Source: Orthonyx spaldingii (lineage: Eukaryota; Chordata; Aves; Passeriformes; Orthonychidae). From it: DNA of 64,000 nucleotides. The stretch is taken from NCBI GenBank assembly GCA_013397795.1, contig VZTJ01002448.1:1727570-1791569 (forward strand), given 5' to 3'. The notes below the pieces were generated by a model. It saw only the letters and a list, made by a program, of their open reading frames with translations, had not been told where the DNA came from and did no database searches. Both the position numbers and the translations under genes were made by a program. This document shows, piece after piece, positions 1 through 13,160 of this stretch; position 1 is the stretch's first letter, and each line of letters starts with the position of its first letter.

Positions 1-220
1 AACCTGCATCATTATGCACAGTTTCTTTTTTCCTCTATTATCTTCCAAGCCCCCTTTATTGGAGAACAAATTTAAAGTTGTTCACCATCAGTGAATAAGG
101 TATACAGCTACAGAAGCATATTAAAACATAAGGGAATGAAAAATAGCTTTCAAGCAGAGATGAGTGATTCATCTTACAGACTGAAAGAGGGGAAAAGAAA
201 TAGCATTTGAGACACAATTT

Positions 221-254
221 GGGACACCCTGTTTCTAGGGACACCCTGTTTCTA
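221..254. repeat. Two tandem copies of a 17-bp unit
   Basis: The unit gggacaccctgtttcta occurs twice head to tail without mismatch (221-237 and 238-254), followed by gg. It looks like a simple local duplication by replication slippage. No function is implied. Confidence 0.9.
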
Positions 255-3200
255 GGAAAATATATTCAATCTTGTTAAAATATTTTACTTATAACTAGCA
301 TAGTGTTTAATTTTCATTTGTGGAAGCGTTACACTGTGTTTGCTGTTGGTTAAGTGAGAGATAATATCTTTCTTAATAGGGTTTAAAAGGAATGAACTAC
401 TAGGGTTCTGTAGGAGTGTGACATGGATTTCACATGGCCAGCCCAGTATATGAACACAGCTGAGCTATACTAGAAAATACTAGAAAGGCTATTGGTCTTG
501 ATTCAAGCTGTCAGTCTTGTAATTCAAGAAATAGTTTGGCTGGCCTGTGGAGCCTTGGAGATTTTTCCACTCCTAAGTTTTGATGGAATAGGCCAGCAAG
601 ACCACAGCGGTCTCAGGTGACCTGTGTGTGTGACTGCCGCAGTGCTTCCCAGACACTTCAACCATCTCACTCGCACCAGGGCTCAGGTGCTGAAAGGTGC
701 TGTGGCTTTCTGGCCCATCTACTGAGGTGTCCTCTATGCAGAGAGCAAGGGTGAGACATGATTGGAAGTCACCAGGAAGTGGTGGTGTTAAGTGCCATCC
801 TCTCCCTTTAGACATAACCTGTGAAATCCGGAGAAACGTGGAAGCTGTCAGGCATGAGGAAAGGAGTGTTTGACTTCATGAATGACAAATACACCTGCCC
901 AGTTGTTTTCTGGTCAGTTTGTTTCCACTTCACATAGACCTCTCCCCAGCTGGTATTTTCTTCTTTAATTCCCTCATTGAAGATGTGTATGTTGGAACCT
1001 GATACCTGATGTGTATGCGAGGGAGAGCTCTGCTGCACCACAGGCACCATAAATAACTACTCACATCAGAAGTAAGGCATATTGCTGGTGCGGCTCATAA
1101 TGTTAATACTGGGTGTTAATGTCCTGCCCTTTATCTTAATTAGTGTTGCTTTCAATTAGAAGTAAGCCATTCACTTTGGAATAAAATAACTGACCCACAC
1201 CTCTTCCCTAAATTTGAATTATCCTCACAATTAAGTGCTAAGTATCTGTTCTTGACACTTACAGACCTTTATCACCATCATGTCTGAGTGACTGGCAATG
1301 AGCTGCAGCATTCACTCACCCACCCAACCCATAAATTTTTCATATCAGATATTAAAGATGTCTTCTGTGATGCATTTCAGGACATCATTTTATGTGTTTT
1401 ACAAAGGACTGACAAATTTCCCTTATAACCTAACACTGTCCTTTGTACTCACTCTTGGATCTTTTAACAAGGTCCAGAAATTGGTAATTTTGTGATACTG
1501 AATTCTAAGCAACTTATTTACATCCCCATAGACTACCCTGCATTCATACCTTTAGTACTGATTCTGCTTGGGTTTACAGTGAAAGGGTCACAATAAATGG
1601 AGAAAAAAAAATGGTTAGATATTTGGAAACAAAATTTTTCTGTTTTATGTGTGTAATGTAGCATACAATATGTGTTTGGTTTTCTCTGTGTCTGTGCATG
1701 TCATACATACCAAAACAGCAGCTAGACTCTTTGCACACCTTATCCAAAAGGGTCTTTGAATCTGAATTTCTCTGTCCACTCCAGTTTTGATTTTAGTGTG
1801 TTGACTCTGTAATCTGAGGGCTTTTGGTCTTTAATTTTCTGTATGACATCTAACCCAATGAGTTAGAAACATTTGGAAATGCTGTTTGCCTGTCCCTTGA
1901 CAAAGAGTAGAGAATTGTTGGTAACAGAAAGTGACACAAATGTGCCATTTCTGCATATGTCTGTGCCATAACCCAAAGGAAGGATGCTTTTTGATTTCTT
2001 TTTGATGCTTTATGATTATTAATATCTTTTGAACAACTGAAGGCAAAAGGGTTAGATGTACAAATATGGTGCAAAAGTGTGTTATTGTCACAGTTTCAGG
2101 AACCTCACCTTAGGTCTGACATGGCCAGCAGAGTTTGGTTTCTCACATGCTCCATGAATGTAAGAGGTGTCTTTACCTATAGAGATGAGCATACATATAC
2201 AGAAGGGTGTGTGGGAATTGTGGAAATTATTCTGTACAGTAATTCCCTTCTTGTGCTATAAGATGTATAATAAAACACATGGTAAGGACTGCAACACAGT
2301 TTTATTTGAAGGTTTGAAGGTGAAAAGAGAATACTGAAAAAAGTGTAACTGTAGACTTACAGATGCTTTTTTTTCATGCTTCCCAAAATGATTTCTACTT
2401 CGCAAGAAAAACAGGTATTATTTACTGTGTTAATCACAGATTTCTTTGTATGGTCTGTATGAATTACAACATTACTTATTTGAAATTGTATTTTAGCAAT
2501 GCAACTTTTTTTGTATAAGACCAGTCCAGACTGATCCTATACAGAATCTGAAAGCTATGTGATAGTCTATTTATGCCTGCAGTCATCTTCTTTTTGTAGA
2601 GTGTAACAAAAATTAAGTGGACAAAGTTGCAGAACCTCAAAAAGAGTATAACTGTTTCAAAACGCTTTGAGTTTGGCAAGTAAGAACAGAAAAAAAGACA
2701 GTAAAATATGCCAAAAATGTTTTCACAACCAGCTGAGTTAGCAAAATGCTTCCTTTAGTGCAGATGTTCCACTTCTGGGACAAGAGAGCAAAACGAGTCC
2801 AAATTGATCTAACAGAAAATCTTCTGATATGGTAAAAGCCTTCAGTGAAAGGGGAGTTTGTGCAGTCACAGGCAGTTGTATTTTACTGTATTGTTCACAG
2901 TTGAAAACTATCCAGTACTGATGTGGACCTGGCAGACTCATCTGAAAACTCTTTCTGCCAACAAGATGCCTTTGGAAGGCTGAAACAAATGAGAAAGTAA
3001 ATTCTTCACAGCTTGCTGAGATAAGAGGTTCCTGGGAATTGCTGAGTGTTAGATTGCTGCCTTAAACCCCTCAATTTCATGCTCTCTTTTTCTGTACTGC
3101 ATATTTGTTCCAACTGGCTCCCTACCTTGAACTCTACCGCATCCTGCTGGGTTAAATGTGATGGACAGTCTATATGAAAACCAATCAGTTATTTTGACAG

Positions 3201-6200
3201 GAGACTTAGAGAAGGTCAAGGCCACCTCTTCTCAAAAACCTGTCTGCCAAGCCTTCAGCTGTCAGAGATGAAATGCCTCTCAGGCTCTTCTTTGGACTGG
3301 ACTGTGTTTTCATTTTGTCCCAAACAATCAGGAATCCAGCTAGTGAAGGCATTCCAATGCTTTCATCATAGTGTGTATTTGATTGCTGTTGTCCAGATTT
3401 AGAAGCGGGAAATTGTGACTCAAGTACACTGACTGTATAGTGTGCTGCAATACCTGGCATATGAAGGAAGACAATTCAATTTGATATTCATGTGATGTAC
3501 TCTCTCTTTCAGTGGTAAAGCTCTGCTGGCACAAAATGTGCTATTGTGAAACAATGCTTCCAGAGCTTATCTAATATATGACTGATACATGGTTAAAGGA
3601 TTATGTGGGATCCAGTCTTGGAGGATATTTAATATAAAAATTTTCATTTGAAAACAGACCAAAATGAAGCTTGAAGTTGATTTCATTAAAATAAAGTTTA
3701 TGCTTAATATGCAAAGAGATGAACTTACTTCATTTAAACAATTTATTTTTCACGTTCTCCAAAATGTAAAAGAAAAAAAAGTGTGTTCAATTTAGAGCCC
3801 CCAAAAGTATGTCCTAATCTCACGTCAAAGTTTTTTTCAAGCTTTATGAGTTCTGAAGCATCCATGTTTCAAGCACAGATGTTCTGATCTAGATGCTTAA
3901 TTTAATGAAGCTACTTAATAACATTTAATTGCAACTACCCTCATTTCTTGAGGTTTCTAATTCAGCATTGCATTGTTCAGGAAGAGGCACAATTCAGATT
4001 ATAGTTGCTGAGAAAGGGAAGGAGAGAAGGAAAAATAATTTCCAGTTCTGTATTCTATAGAGATTTTGACTAGTGGCATAAACTGTACCTCTGATGAATT
4101 TTTATATTTCAAAGTTTCTGAGAAACCATTAATTCTGTTCAGTCTTGTGACCTAAGATTACATTAGGAAATATAAATGAGATCTAATTTAGTAGTTTTCT
4201 AGTGCTTCAGGTGATAAAGAGTTTCCAGAAAAGTTCAAATGCTTACAGCTGTCAAATTATTTTCATTTTTGATATACCCATGTAGAGCATGTGAAAAAAT
4301 TGACCGAAGTTACTTCTAATGACTTGGTCTAAATTGTGCTAGAGAAAAAATCAATGTCAAAATGCAACAGTAGGACAGAACAGACCTACCATCATCTTTT
4401 TAAAATGTTTCATACATTTTACTAGAGCTTTGCTGATCTTTTTCTTTTGAAGGGCATGCTAGCAGCTATACATGATCATTTGAAATAGTCAAAGTTGGTA
4501 TGTGAAGAATGATATATTTATTCAACGTTCTGCTGAGATACCTTGAGAAATGCTTAGTCAGGATGGTTTGTCACCACAGCTACTAACTGGGAATGAGCCC
4601 AGTTTTGTAGTTCATAAATTCAACATTCTTAATACAATATTAATTGTGGTCATTATATCAGATAATTATTGAACCTATAGGCAACAATTCTTAATCAAGA
4701 AGTTCAAAAAAGGAACCCGGGAAAATGATCTAATCATGACTCCCTAATTTCACGTTTTCTTATTGAAACACACATCATTTGAAGAACTTCTAGACTTTTC
4801 TAATTTATTGAAACCATTAAAGAATGACACAGGTAATGCAATTACAGCATATACATACAGAAAGAATGATAGTAGGTACCAACCCACTAGTTTAATTAGG
4901 AAAATTATATCTAACTTGCAACTTCTTGGTCAGGCTAATTGAGTTTTGCCTAGGTAATAGCTGTATAACAGAGAGGACACAGGGTATGCTTGTGGTGGTG
5001 CTCAGGGCAGACACATGAACCAAAGGATGACAGCAGCTAAAATATCTTTGCTCACCTGAAGAGCACTTGGGTGGCTTTCAGAAGAGCATGGCTCTAGATG
5101 ATTTTGTGGGAAGAGCAATAGGTCCTAATACTGGCCAGGAGACAAGCCCATACAGATAGAAGGTAAGGAAGAACTATCGTCAAGACAGGTTGTCCTGTAC
5201 CAGAGCCAGGACTAGGCTGAGTTTCCTAAACAGGTCTCTGGTGTCATCCAAGACATCCTTAGATATTGTGCCTGGCCTCTGGCTGCTTTCCTGAAGGGCC
5301 TGGACCCACTGTAGGTGCATGATGATATCTGCTAGCCCTGTATGTGTGCCTTAGAAGCCTCAGGACTCTTCAGGTGTTCTGTGCCATTCATTAGGTGTTT
5401 CTATTTGATTTTCAGAGAAAAACAAGGCCCAAATTTTTACTCTCTTCTGTGCCCCTGCAATTTTCTTCCTCCAAATCTCGTTTTTCTCATGTCTCATATT
5501 TAAAATGGGTTACCAATGGTAAGATATTAATCCAGATAAGTATGAACATTTGTGTTGGGCAATAACATGCTCCAGTTCAATTTTATTTCTATTGCACCTT
5601 TCTCTTTCCTATGCCAAGGGAAATAAGCCTTTAGTGAAGTCAAAATATAAAGGAATGAAAAGGATGAAGTCTTTAGGATATTTCTGATCTGCTTTCTTAT
5701 TTCTCAGAAAGGAGGACCTCTGTGCTTACAGGCCCAACCTCTGTACACACACAGATATAGTCTAAGAAAAGAGGAAAACTACTTTGAATAAGCACTTGAA
5801 CGGAAACTCAGTATTTTGCTGAGGATTCCTCACCACTAATCCTGACAGAATTATCAAGCAACATTGATGACTCTAAGTTATCTAAACACATAAAACAGCA
5901 CAGCATTTATCATGTCAAATAATGCCTAGGCTGTTTGCAAACCATTAGCAAAATTAACACAAGTATCCATTTCCAACCTGGGGTTTTTTGTTTTGCTTGT
6001 TTATGGTGCTTCTTAATAGCAACATTCTTTGCTCAGTTACTCACAAGCAATTCCTGTTGAAGGCAACAGGAATGAGTTAATTATCTTGCAGCAAAATTGA
6101 ATCCTAAGTGTTTAATGTCTTTTTTACTTTTACAACAGTATTAAATAATTGTAAAGATGCTATTAAGTATGAAAGGATTTCATGGAAGCACTAAGTTGAT

Positions 6201-8947
6201 TACAACCTGAATCTATCCATTTCTTGGTTAAATACCCATCTATGTATTTAAATGGTGCTTCTGATACTTTTTTCTTGCCTTGGGAGACTTCTAGTAGATG
6301 TTAGAGTGCCAGCAAGTGAATAGGTGGTTGAAAACCAGTCTTTGTCTCAGAGGGGAAATTCTGAACTTGTTTTCATTCTCAACTGGAATAAAGATAACAA
6401 TAAAAATGTATGAGAAAACTTTAAAATAATTCATATAGAAATATGTTTGTACAATTTCATTTCAGTCAGATAAAACTAGATTCATTGATGTGGAAAGTTG
6501 CAGCAAATATCCTATATATGTGTATGTGTGATGTGATATAATGCTTACATTAAAATTTACATTGTTAAAATGTAAATGAAATTAAACAAAATTATTAAAT
6601 AAAGATAAAACTTTATTTCTTGATTGGACAAAAATTATTCTTTCATTATTGAAAGAAACTTAGAAAGTTGAAATAACTATTCCATCATTTCCTTGTTGAA
6701 AATGTATTACCCCTCCAGAAATGAAAGTCATGAAGAAATTATCAGGTTTCAGATCTGTCCTGATACAGAGGTGAGTCACATCCCTTACAACATAATGTTC
6801 TGATTCCTTCACCAGGCAGGACCATGTTGGATGTTAGTGCTTTTCCACAACAGACTTTTCCTTAAATGCAACCTGTGATTACCGTCTTAAGTTTTTTTAT
6901 TTTAATTTTTATTGCACTCTATCTGTCAAAAATTAGCATATTTGGTTCAAATTTCTTTCTTTTAACTAGGTTTGTGGGTAAGCAAGCAGTAGTTAATATT
7001 GAGATTTTTTTAAAATTTCATATATTCTTTGCTCTGCATTTCAGTGAAAGTCTTTAGAAACCATTATTGTATTAAAAGGCCATCTCTGTTAGAGTATTTA
7101 GCCTTTAAGAAGGTTGTTTGGTGGTCTAAAATGGTCTGGATTGTATGGCTAGTTATTGCTCTATGTAATACTATAAAATAAGGAAAGGTTTTTCTAAGCG
7201 GCCAGGAAACATGCAGGGAAAATGAAGCATGGCAAAAGAGCTGAGTTAGATATTTCAAGGACATTGAACAAATAACAAAAGAAAGGAAGAGAGATGATAT
7301 AAGGCAGCAGCATAGTATTGACAGACAGGGATGAAAATGCAGCTATGGGTTTACAATATACAGTAGCTTAGTTCCCAGTTGTTAAGCATTTGGAGGACTG
7401 ATGAGTAAAATATTTGTGGAAATGCAAGTGGCTATGCAATCAAAATGGAGACAAAATGAAAGAGTGTTTAATGCTCAAAATGTCCATAACTTAGAAAAGA
7501 AATGGCACATCACAGGCATGACAGCTGTAGCCAGTCAAACCAAGGGTATCATCATTTAGCTTAGGGTGCATGAAAGTCACCAATAAATTTAATATAGACA
7601 TCAAGATAAGCTTTTTTTCCATTAGAGAAGTGGGGATTTGGGATGGTCTTTCAATTGGCAGGGAATTTGCCTTGCTTTAAGATGAGTTTATGAAGATGTT
7701 CCTTTGGCAAAGATGACTAAGATGGCAGGGGAATAGTGCTGATGATGCAGGAAGTCCATACTAATTGTATTGTGCACATTCACTTACTTCTTTCCCAACA
7801 GTTTTCCAGCATCCAGTAACTGTTTCTCTTTTTCTGTATGCCAATTCTACACAGTTTTCATGCTGAATTGTCCTCTTTAGATATGTCCTTCCATTATGCA
7901 ATTAGAGTTCCATAATCTTTCCTTGTAAGTCATTCCAAATCTTGCATAATTTTCACTGCCTGACTTTGAAGATTTTCTGTGTCGCATATTCTGAAGTTCA
8001 AATATAAGCCATCTTATGCCTCTTAATAACTTATGCATTTAGAATTCTTTAAGTTTGGTGTCTGGGGTCAGTATTATCAGGGTGTTCAAGTGAACATATT
8101 TCACACCAAATAACTCCTTTGAAATCTGTATCTCATAACGCTCTTAGAGGGATGTTCTGATTCTTGATGTGAAAACCCTTTGCAGTTACTAGTGCAGTAT
8201 TTCCTATCTGTCCCAAGGAGAGGGGATTCATTTCACTTTTTATAGCCATTGAGAGAAACTGGTGGGTTTAGAGTGTGATCAATCTCATCTCTTTTAGTGT
8301 GGATGGATGGCTCAGGCTTTCTGTTCTGCTGCAAAGCGACAATAGAGGGAGACCCAGGCGACCAGCACAGAGGAAAGTGTTTCACATTTGATTTAGTCAA
8401 TCTTATCACCGTTTTTTACCCATCTTATTTTGTCCTTATCCCAATAGAGTACACTCTGTTTTCCTACAAACTTAAAAAGCCTCGAATAAACAGCAGTTAG
8501 CCACCTGTTCAGCTGGCTACTGCACTGCAACTTTAGCTTGATAAGAGTTGTGATATACCTGTCCTTGCTGCCTATGGCTCACTACATGCTCAGGATATGC
8601 AGGGGCATGTTTAAAACATCTTCCTCTAACCCATTTTAGATATCAGACTTGGGATGGGATGAAAGCTTCCCAAAAGGGTCTGATTCCCTCCTTGGACTAC
8701 AAAAGGAGTTTGTAGTGGCTAAGTCAGAAGCAGAGGGCTTAGGCTCCAGACTTAACTCGTACACCATTACCTACCAGGATTTGCTACAGTTAGGTGGTGG
8801 GACATGAGTTTTGAAGAACAACGTTAGATGTGAGCCTATACCTTTTTGTGTGCCTGGTCTTTACAGTGATAGAGACTGAAGAAACATTTGGTTGAAATGG
8901 AGAATTAGAGTGATAAGGTCCAGTAATTGTGAAAAGTGCTGTAAATA

Positions 8948-8983
8948 TTTTTTTTTGTATTTCTTGTGTTTTTTTTTTTTTTT
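8948..8983. repeat. T-rich tract (T9 and T15 runs)
   Basis: A run of nine T at 8948-8956 and a run of fifteen T at 8969-8983 are separated by a T-rich spacer. Read on the minus strand it resembles an A-tail, but no retrocopy body is visible on the expected side, so it is left as low-complexity sequence. Confidence 0.7.
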
Positions 8984-9483
8984 CCTGAAGAGGGGTGGAA
9001 AGTTATGATGTTTCTTGTCTGAGGAAAGCTTAGAGAACCATCTGCCCCATCTCTGTATGTCCCTCTTCAATGAGACAGTTCAAGGCAGAAGAACTTGGGG
9101 TCCTCGCATTCAAGCTTGAATCATCTGTGTGTGAGCAATGACAGGACTCTTCTCCAAGGTATGTTGGAGAAGCAGAAAAGTAAGTCCAGGAGAGAGTGAA
9201 CAAGAAAGAAAAAAAAGACCTGATTACTCAGCCTCAGGAGAGAAACACACTTTAAGCTTACTTTGTATTTTATGGTTAATAAAACATTGTTGTTTAGATG
9301 CATCATTTTTCTGTCTGTGCTTTTAAGTGTTTGGATATGTAAATGTATTTGGGTTATGTAATCATACATAAGGCTGTATTTCCAGATAAAATATCTATTA
9401 TTCACTGGTTAGAAATTATTAATTTATCATTTTATGTACATTTTAAAAGAGATACCTCTGACTTGTACACAGTCAAAAGGCGG

Positions 9484-9507
9484 GGAAAGAATTTCAAAAT
9501 TCTTTCC
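9484..9507. repeat. Perfect short inverted repeat, 11-bp arms
   Basis: The arms ggaaagaattt (9484-9494) and aaattctttcc (9497-9507) are exact reverse complements with a 2-base centre. No terminal-repeat element or target duplication is visible around it. It could form a small hairpin or cruciform, or be a chance AT-rich palindrome. Confidence 0.8.
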
Positions 9508-10617
9508 AAAGACTTGGGTCCTGCAATAGTAAGTTTACAGTTGGAATGTTCCTTTTATGCAGTTGTTAACCAAAAATATTCTGGTTTGGCTTAGAGCAAC
9601 CAAGAAAAAAATCACCTTAGAGATATAAAAATTGAAAAAAAATGGCAAGATGTAATATTTTCATTCATCTTATTTGAATAGTATTTTCATGGTTTTGAGA
9701 TGCCAGTGTTGCATCCAATGTTTCATCACTTTTCTGAGAGCAGGGTTGGGGAGTTTTCTGTCTTCTTTTGGGAAACCATTTTCTTCAGGTTTTATCTTTC
9801 AGGAGGTGCTTATCTTCCATTACAAGGAAAACTGTCTGGGAACAGATTTCAGACAGGCAAGGGGGCAATAGAGAGCTGCAGCCTTCTTTCTGCATTAACG
9901 ATGTGAATGCATCATGAACACAGATGCATCTGCACATCCAATTTCCATCTCTATATTCATCTGGTATTTGGATCCAGCACTGACGCATATTTTATTCTCT
10001 CCAGAGTGCTGTCAAGTATTATAAATAAGACTAGAGATCTAAGTTAAACAGCTCAGTTTTTAATTCAATGGTCAAGAAAAACACAAAAAAATACATGAGC
10101 CCACATTACCTGTCACCTCTGCCTTTACCTCCAGCTACTTCCTGACTTACCGGCCTGAGGTAAGTATTTGCTTGCTGAGCTATCTACCACTGGTTTGCAC
10201 ACAGTGCTCCTTGAACCCTTTAGCTCTGTGAGTGATAATTAAGAAAATGAAACCCATAGCCAGTGGATTTAAATTCGCTACTCAGAGTTTTCTGCACTTC
10301 TAGGAGAAAAAGAATGTTTAAGTGTCTTCAAACTGAAAAAAGGTCTAAAAAAATCACTGAAATATGTTTTAAGTGATACATTCTTGAGTCATTGCATTTT
10401 ATTTAATCCTTAACACTTTATCTTACAAAACAGATCAACTTCTTCATAACAGTTAGTCTTTCACCCACATGTCACAGTGCCAGTTCCTCAAGTATTATCT
10501 AGAAGATCAATATTTGCTCAAGTCACTACCTCCAATTAGGACTACTTGTCCAGTGACTCAGGAAGGCAAGAAATAGCACATGTTATCTCTTCAGCTCTGT
10601 GTTCAGCATTGGGATGC

Positions 10618-10985
10618 GTGGCCTGTGTGATCTTTGACTGTGTGTTATAGCTGGGGAGCAGCTGAGCCTAGTCCAGCAGTGAGCTTTGGCAGCAGTGAAG
10701 GCCAGCAGTGCCCTGGGCTCCATCGGCAGGAGCACAGCCAGCAGATCAAGGAAAGTGATTATTCCCTGTACTTGGCAGCTGCTACACCACATCTACAGCC
10801 CTGCGTCCAGTTTGGGGCTCCACAGGACAGGAAAGGCATCAATAAGCTGGAGCAAGCCCAGGGCAGGGACACTGTGGTGGGCAGGGATGGAGCATGAGGG
10901 ACTGGGGTTTGTTCACCTGAAGAGGGAATATCTTTGCAGGGACGTGAAAAGGCTTACAGCTTCACACCTACAGCTTATGTCTAGA
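10618..10985 (+). mobile_element. CR1 LINE, internal fragment truncated at both ends
   Basis: The sequence aligns by eye with the 3' half of the CR1 ORF2 reading direction, downstream of the reverse transcriptase active site. The DNA from about 10685 to 10870 contains aggagcacagccagcagatc and gaaagtgattattccctgta, then cacatctacagccctgcgtc and a tail matching the segment that in intact CR1 encodes the region before the RRATK motif. In translation, pieces such as SRSRKVII and CVQFGAPQDRK are recognisable but lie in different frames, so at least one indel has occurred. The match fades near 10985, well before the CR1 3' UTR and octamer repeats, so the 3' end is missing. Non-functional. The family assignment is firm; the exact limits are approximate. 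Confidence 0.8.
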
Positions 10986-13080
10986 GTTACACAGCTGATC
11001 CTATTCAATGTGCTACAGCCAGCAGGTTGAAGGGTACATATTGCTGCTGGCTACATATTTCCATCAGCTGAATCTTATCGTCATGGTCAGACACTTTTTG
11101 TGCTTTGACCTCTGAAAAATATTGCACTTGGAGAAGGTGGATAACCAATCCTCTCTGGAGACACTTACTGAAACAGCTTCAAAATCTTGCCCTATCTTTA
11201 AAAGTTAAAATAACTTAATACTCAGAATTGTCTTGCTTTGTCTTGCGTCAGAGCCACAATAATATTCAGTGTCTTCCTGTGTATGGATGTATGCACAAAA
11301 TAATTCAAAGAACAGTTCAATACACTAGGCACTTTTGTACAAAGATTTCTAGGTTAAAAAAGAAATTCTTTTTACATATATTCCTACTTAAAAAGATTGC
11401 TTTTAATTCAAATGGTTTTCATTTCAAAAGCCTCATCAGCCTATATTAAAAGAATGAAATGCTGAAACAACAACAAAAAAGAGATAAATAAAAAGTTCAT
11501 TGAGTCAATCTGATGCTTTCCTTCATTATAAATTATTACAATTTTTAGAATACTGTTATTTTGTACCAATATGGTCAAGCCTCTGAAAAACAGAGCTGAG
11601 AAAAACCATTAAAAACTACACATACAGTTACAGATAGCAGAAATAATACAAATTAGATTTAGTTACACATGCTTTGGCAAAACAAAAGATTGATTATAAT
11701 CTTTTATTTGAATGGAAGGAAAAAAATCCATCTTCAAATTAAAATTGTCATGTAGGCACGAAAAAGAATAATACAACAAACGGCTCTTGCTAGCATGACC
11801 TAAACCATGGAGATGGAAAATATGAGCCCTGCAAAGGAAAGAATAATTTGGTCTTCTATATTTGTCAAAAATCTTACAGAGGTATCTATTACCTGGATTA
11901 TGAAACAAAAATCTTATCTGAATCTTTTATTTCCCCCCATAAATTATATCAAAAGAATATAAAGAATTAGACTGTTTTCCCCTTCTGCATTTGTCTACTT
12001 GAAAATAAACAAATGAAATAAATAAATGCATTTGCATAACTAATTTAAAAGCTAGTGAAGGAAAGAAAGTATTTTTCAATTTTTTTCTTAATCCCTGCTG
12101 TTTTCTGTTCTCTACAGATTTGCTTTGCAGGGTCCTATTCCTCTGTGGATAAAAAACATGAATGAATAGCACAACCAGCAGAGAGAGAAGGTTATTAAAC
12201 CCGCAAATGAGGAAACAGCACAATGAAAAAGAACACCTTGCAAACAGATTTCTTTGCCTCTAGAGAGAAAATACAGCAGGGTTGTTTGGCTTAGGGGATA
12301 TGCATATGCTCAAACATAAAAGGCAAGTGGTTTTAGTAATGAAAACTCCCACATAAAGAAAGTAAGAGGATCAAATGTCACGTGTACCCTCTAAGGAGCT
12401 TGCAAAGATACCAGTGCTACAACACGTGTAGCTGTCTTCGAACTAGTCATTTCAGGTCTGTATCCTTCAAAACATAATAACCACAAACAATGGTTTTGTT
12501 GTGACTATTTCATTAGTTTCCAATAAAATGGGAGGAGGAGATGCTGTCAGGAGGCAGAATGACTGGCTGATGAAGTTAGGTATAAAGCAAGAGGTTACCT
12601 ACCAGACAGATGTGGTTACTGAGGCTGTTACTTAAGAGGTACAGGGGCAGCCTTTTACTCTTTCTTTTTTTAAACTGACATACTACGAGAGCAAAGCTGA
12701 AAGGAAAAAACCAAACCACATGTAGATGAGATGTCAGTGTAAATGCTAATGTTAACAGTTTATTTTTTTGATGGTTGCTCCAATACTTCAGATTTTAAGC
12801 AAGCTATTTATTCTATCGTCTTGCTTAAATGTCCTCCTGCCATATTTCTGAGTAACCACACAGAGAATGGGGTATGTCTAGCAGTGAGAGTCCTCCCAGC
12901 TGCCCTACCGAGGCAATTTGAGAAGAGCACAACTCCCTGCCATGCTGCTGTGGGTTATTCATGGCATCCTGAAAGCATAGATGGACAATAGTGGAAGCCA
13001 GCCTACAAAAAGACACTGTGTAGCCTTGGAGGCAAAACAAGGCCCTTTGTGCTGGGGCAATTAGTGTCTGTTGAACCACA
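10986..13080. other. Unique non-coding stretch
   Basis: No gene, repeat family or RNA gene was recognised. Open frames are below 100 codons and AT-rich on both strands, without domain or splice support. Confidence 0.7.
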
Positions 13081-13084
13081 GGAA

Positions 13085-13160
13085 AAAAAAATCATAGAAA
13101 CATAGAATGTCCTGAGCTGGAAAGGACCCACAGAGATCATCAAAGTCCACTCCTGCTGCA
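13085..13160 (-). mobile_element. CR1 LINE, extreme 3' tip
   Basis: On the plus strand the block reads as the reverse complement of a CR1 3' end: atcatagaaacatagaatgt, then a degenerate form of the conserved TTGGAAGGGACC/GATCATC segment. Only about 70 bp are present, so this is a very severely 5'-truncated insertion. The element points leftwards. A short A-run precedes the octamer repeats. No coding capacity. Confidence 0.85.

Larger units (their letters stand above)
1..10617. other. Unique AT-rich non-coding stretch
   Basis: No gene is supported here. The open frames present are all under 95 codons, overlap on both strands and lack recognisable domains or consistent splice sites. Visible structure is limited to a 17-bp tandem duplication (221-254), T-runs near 8948-8983 and a short perfect inverted repeat (9484-9507), listed separately. 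Probably intron or intergenic DNA. Confidence 0.75.
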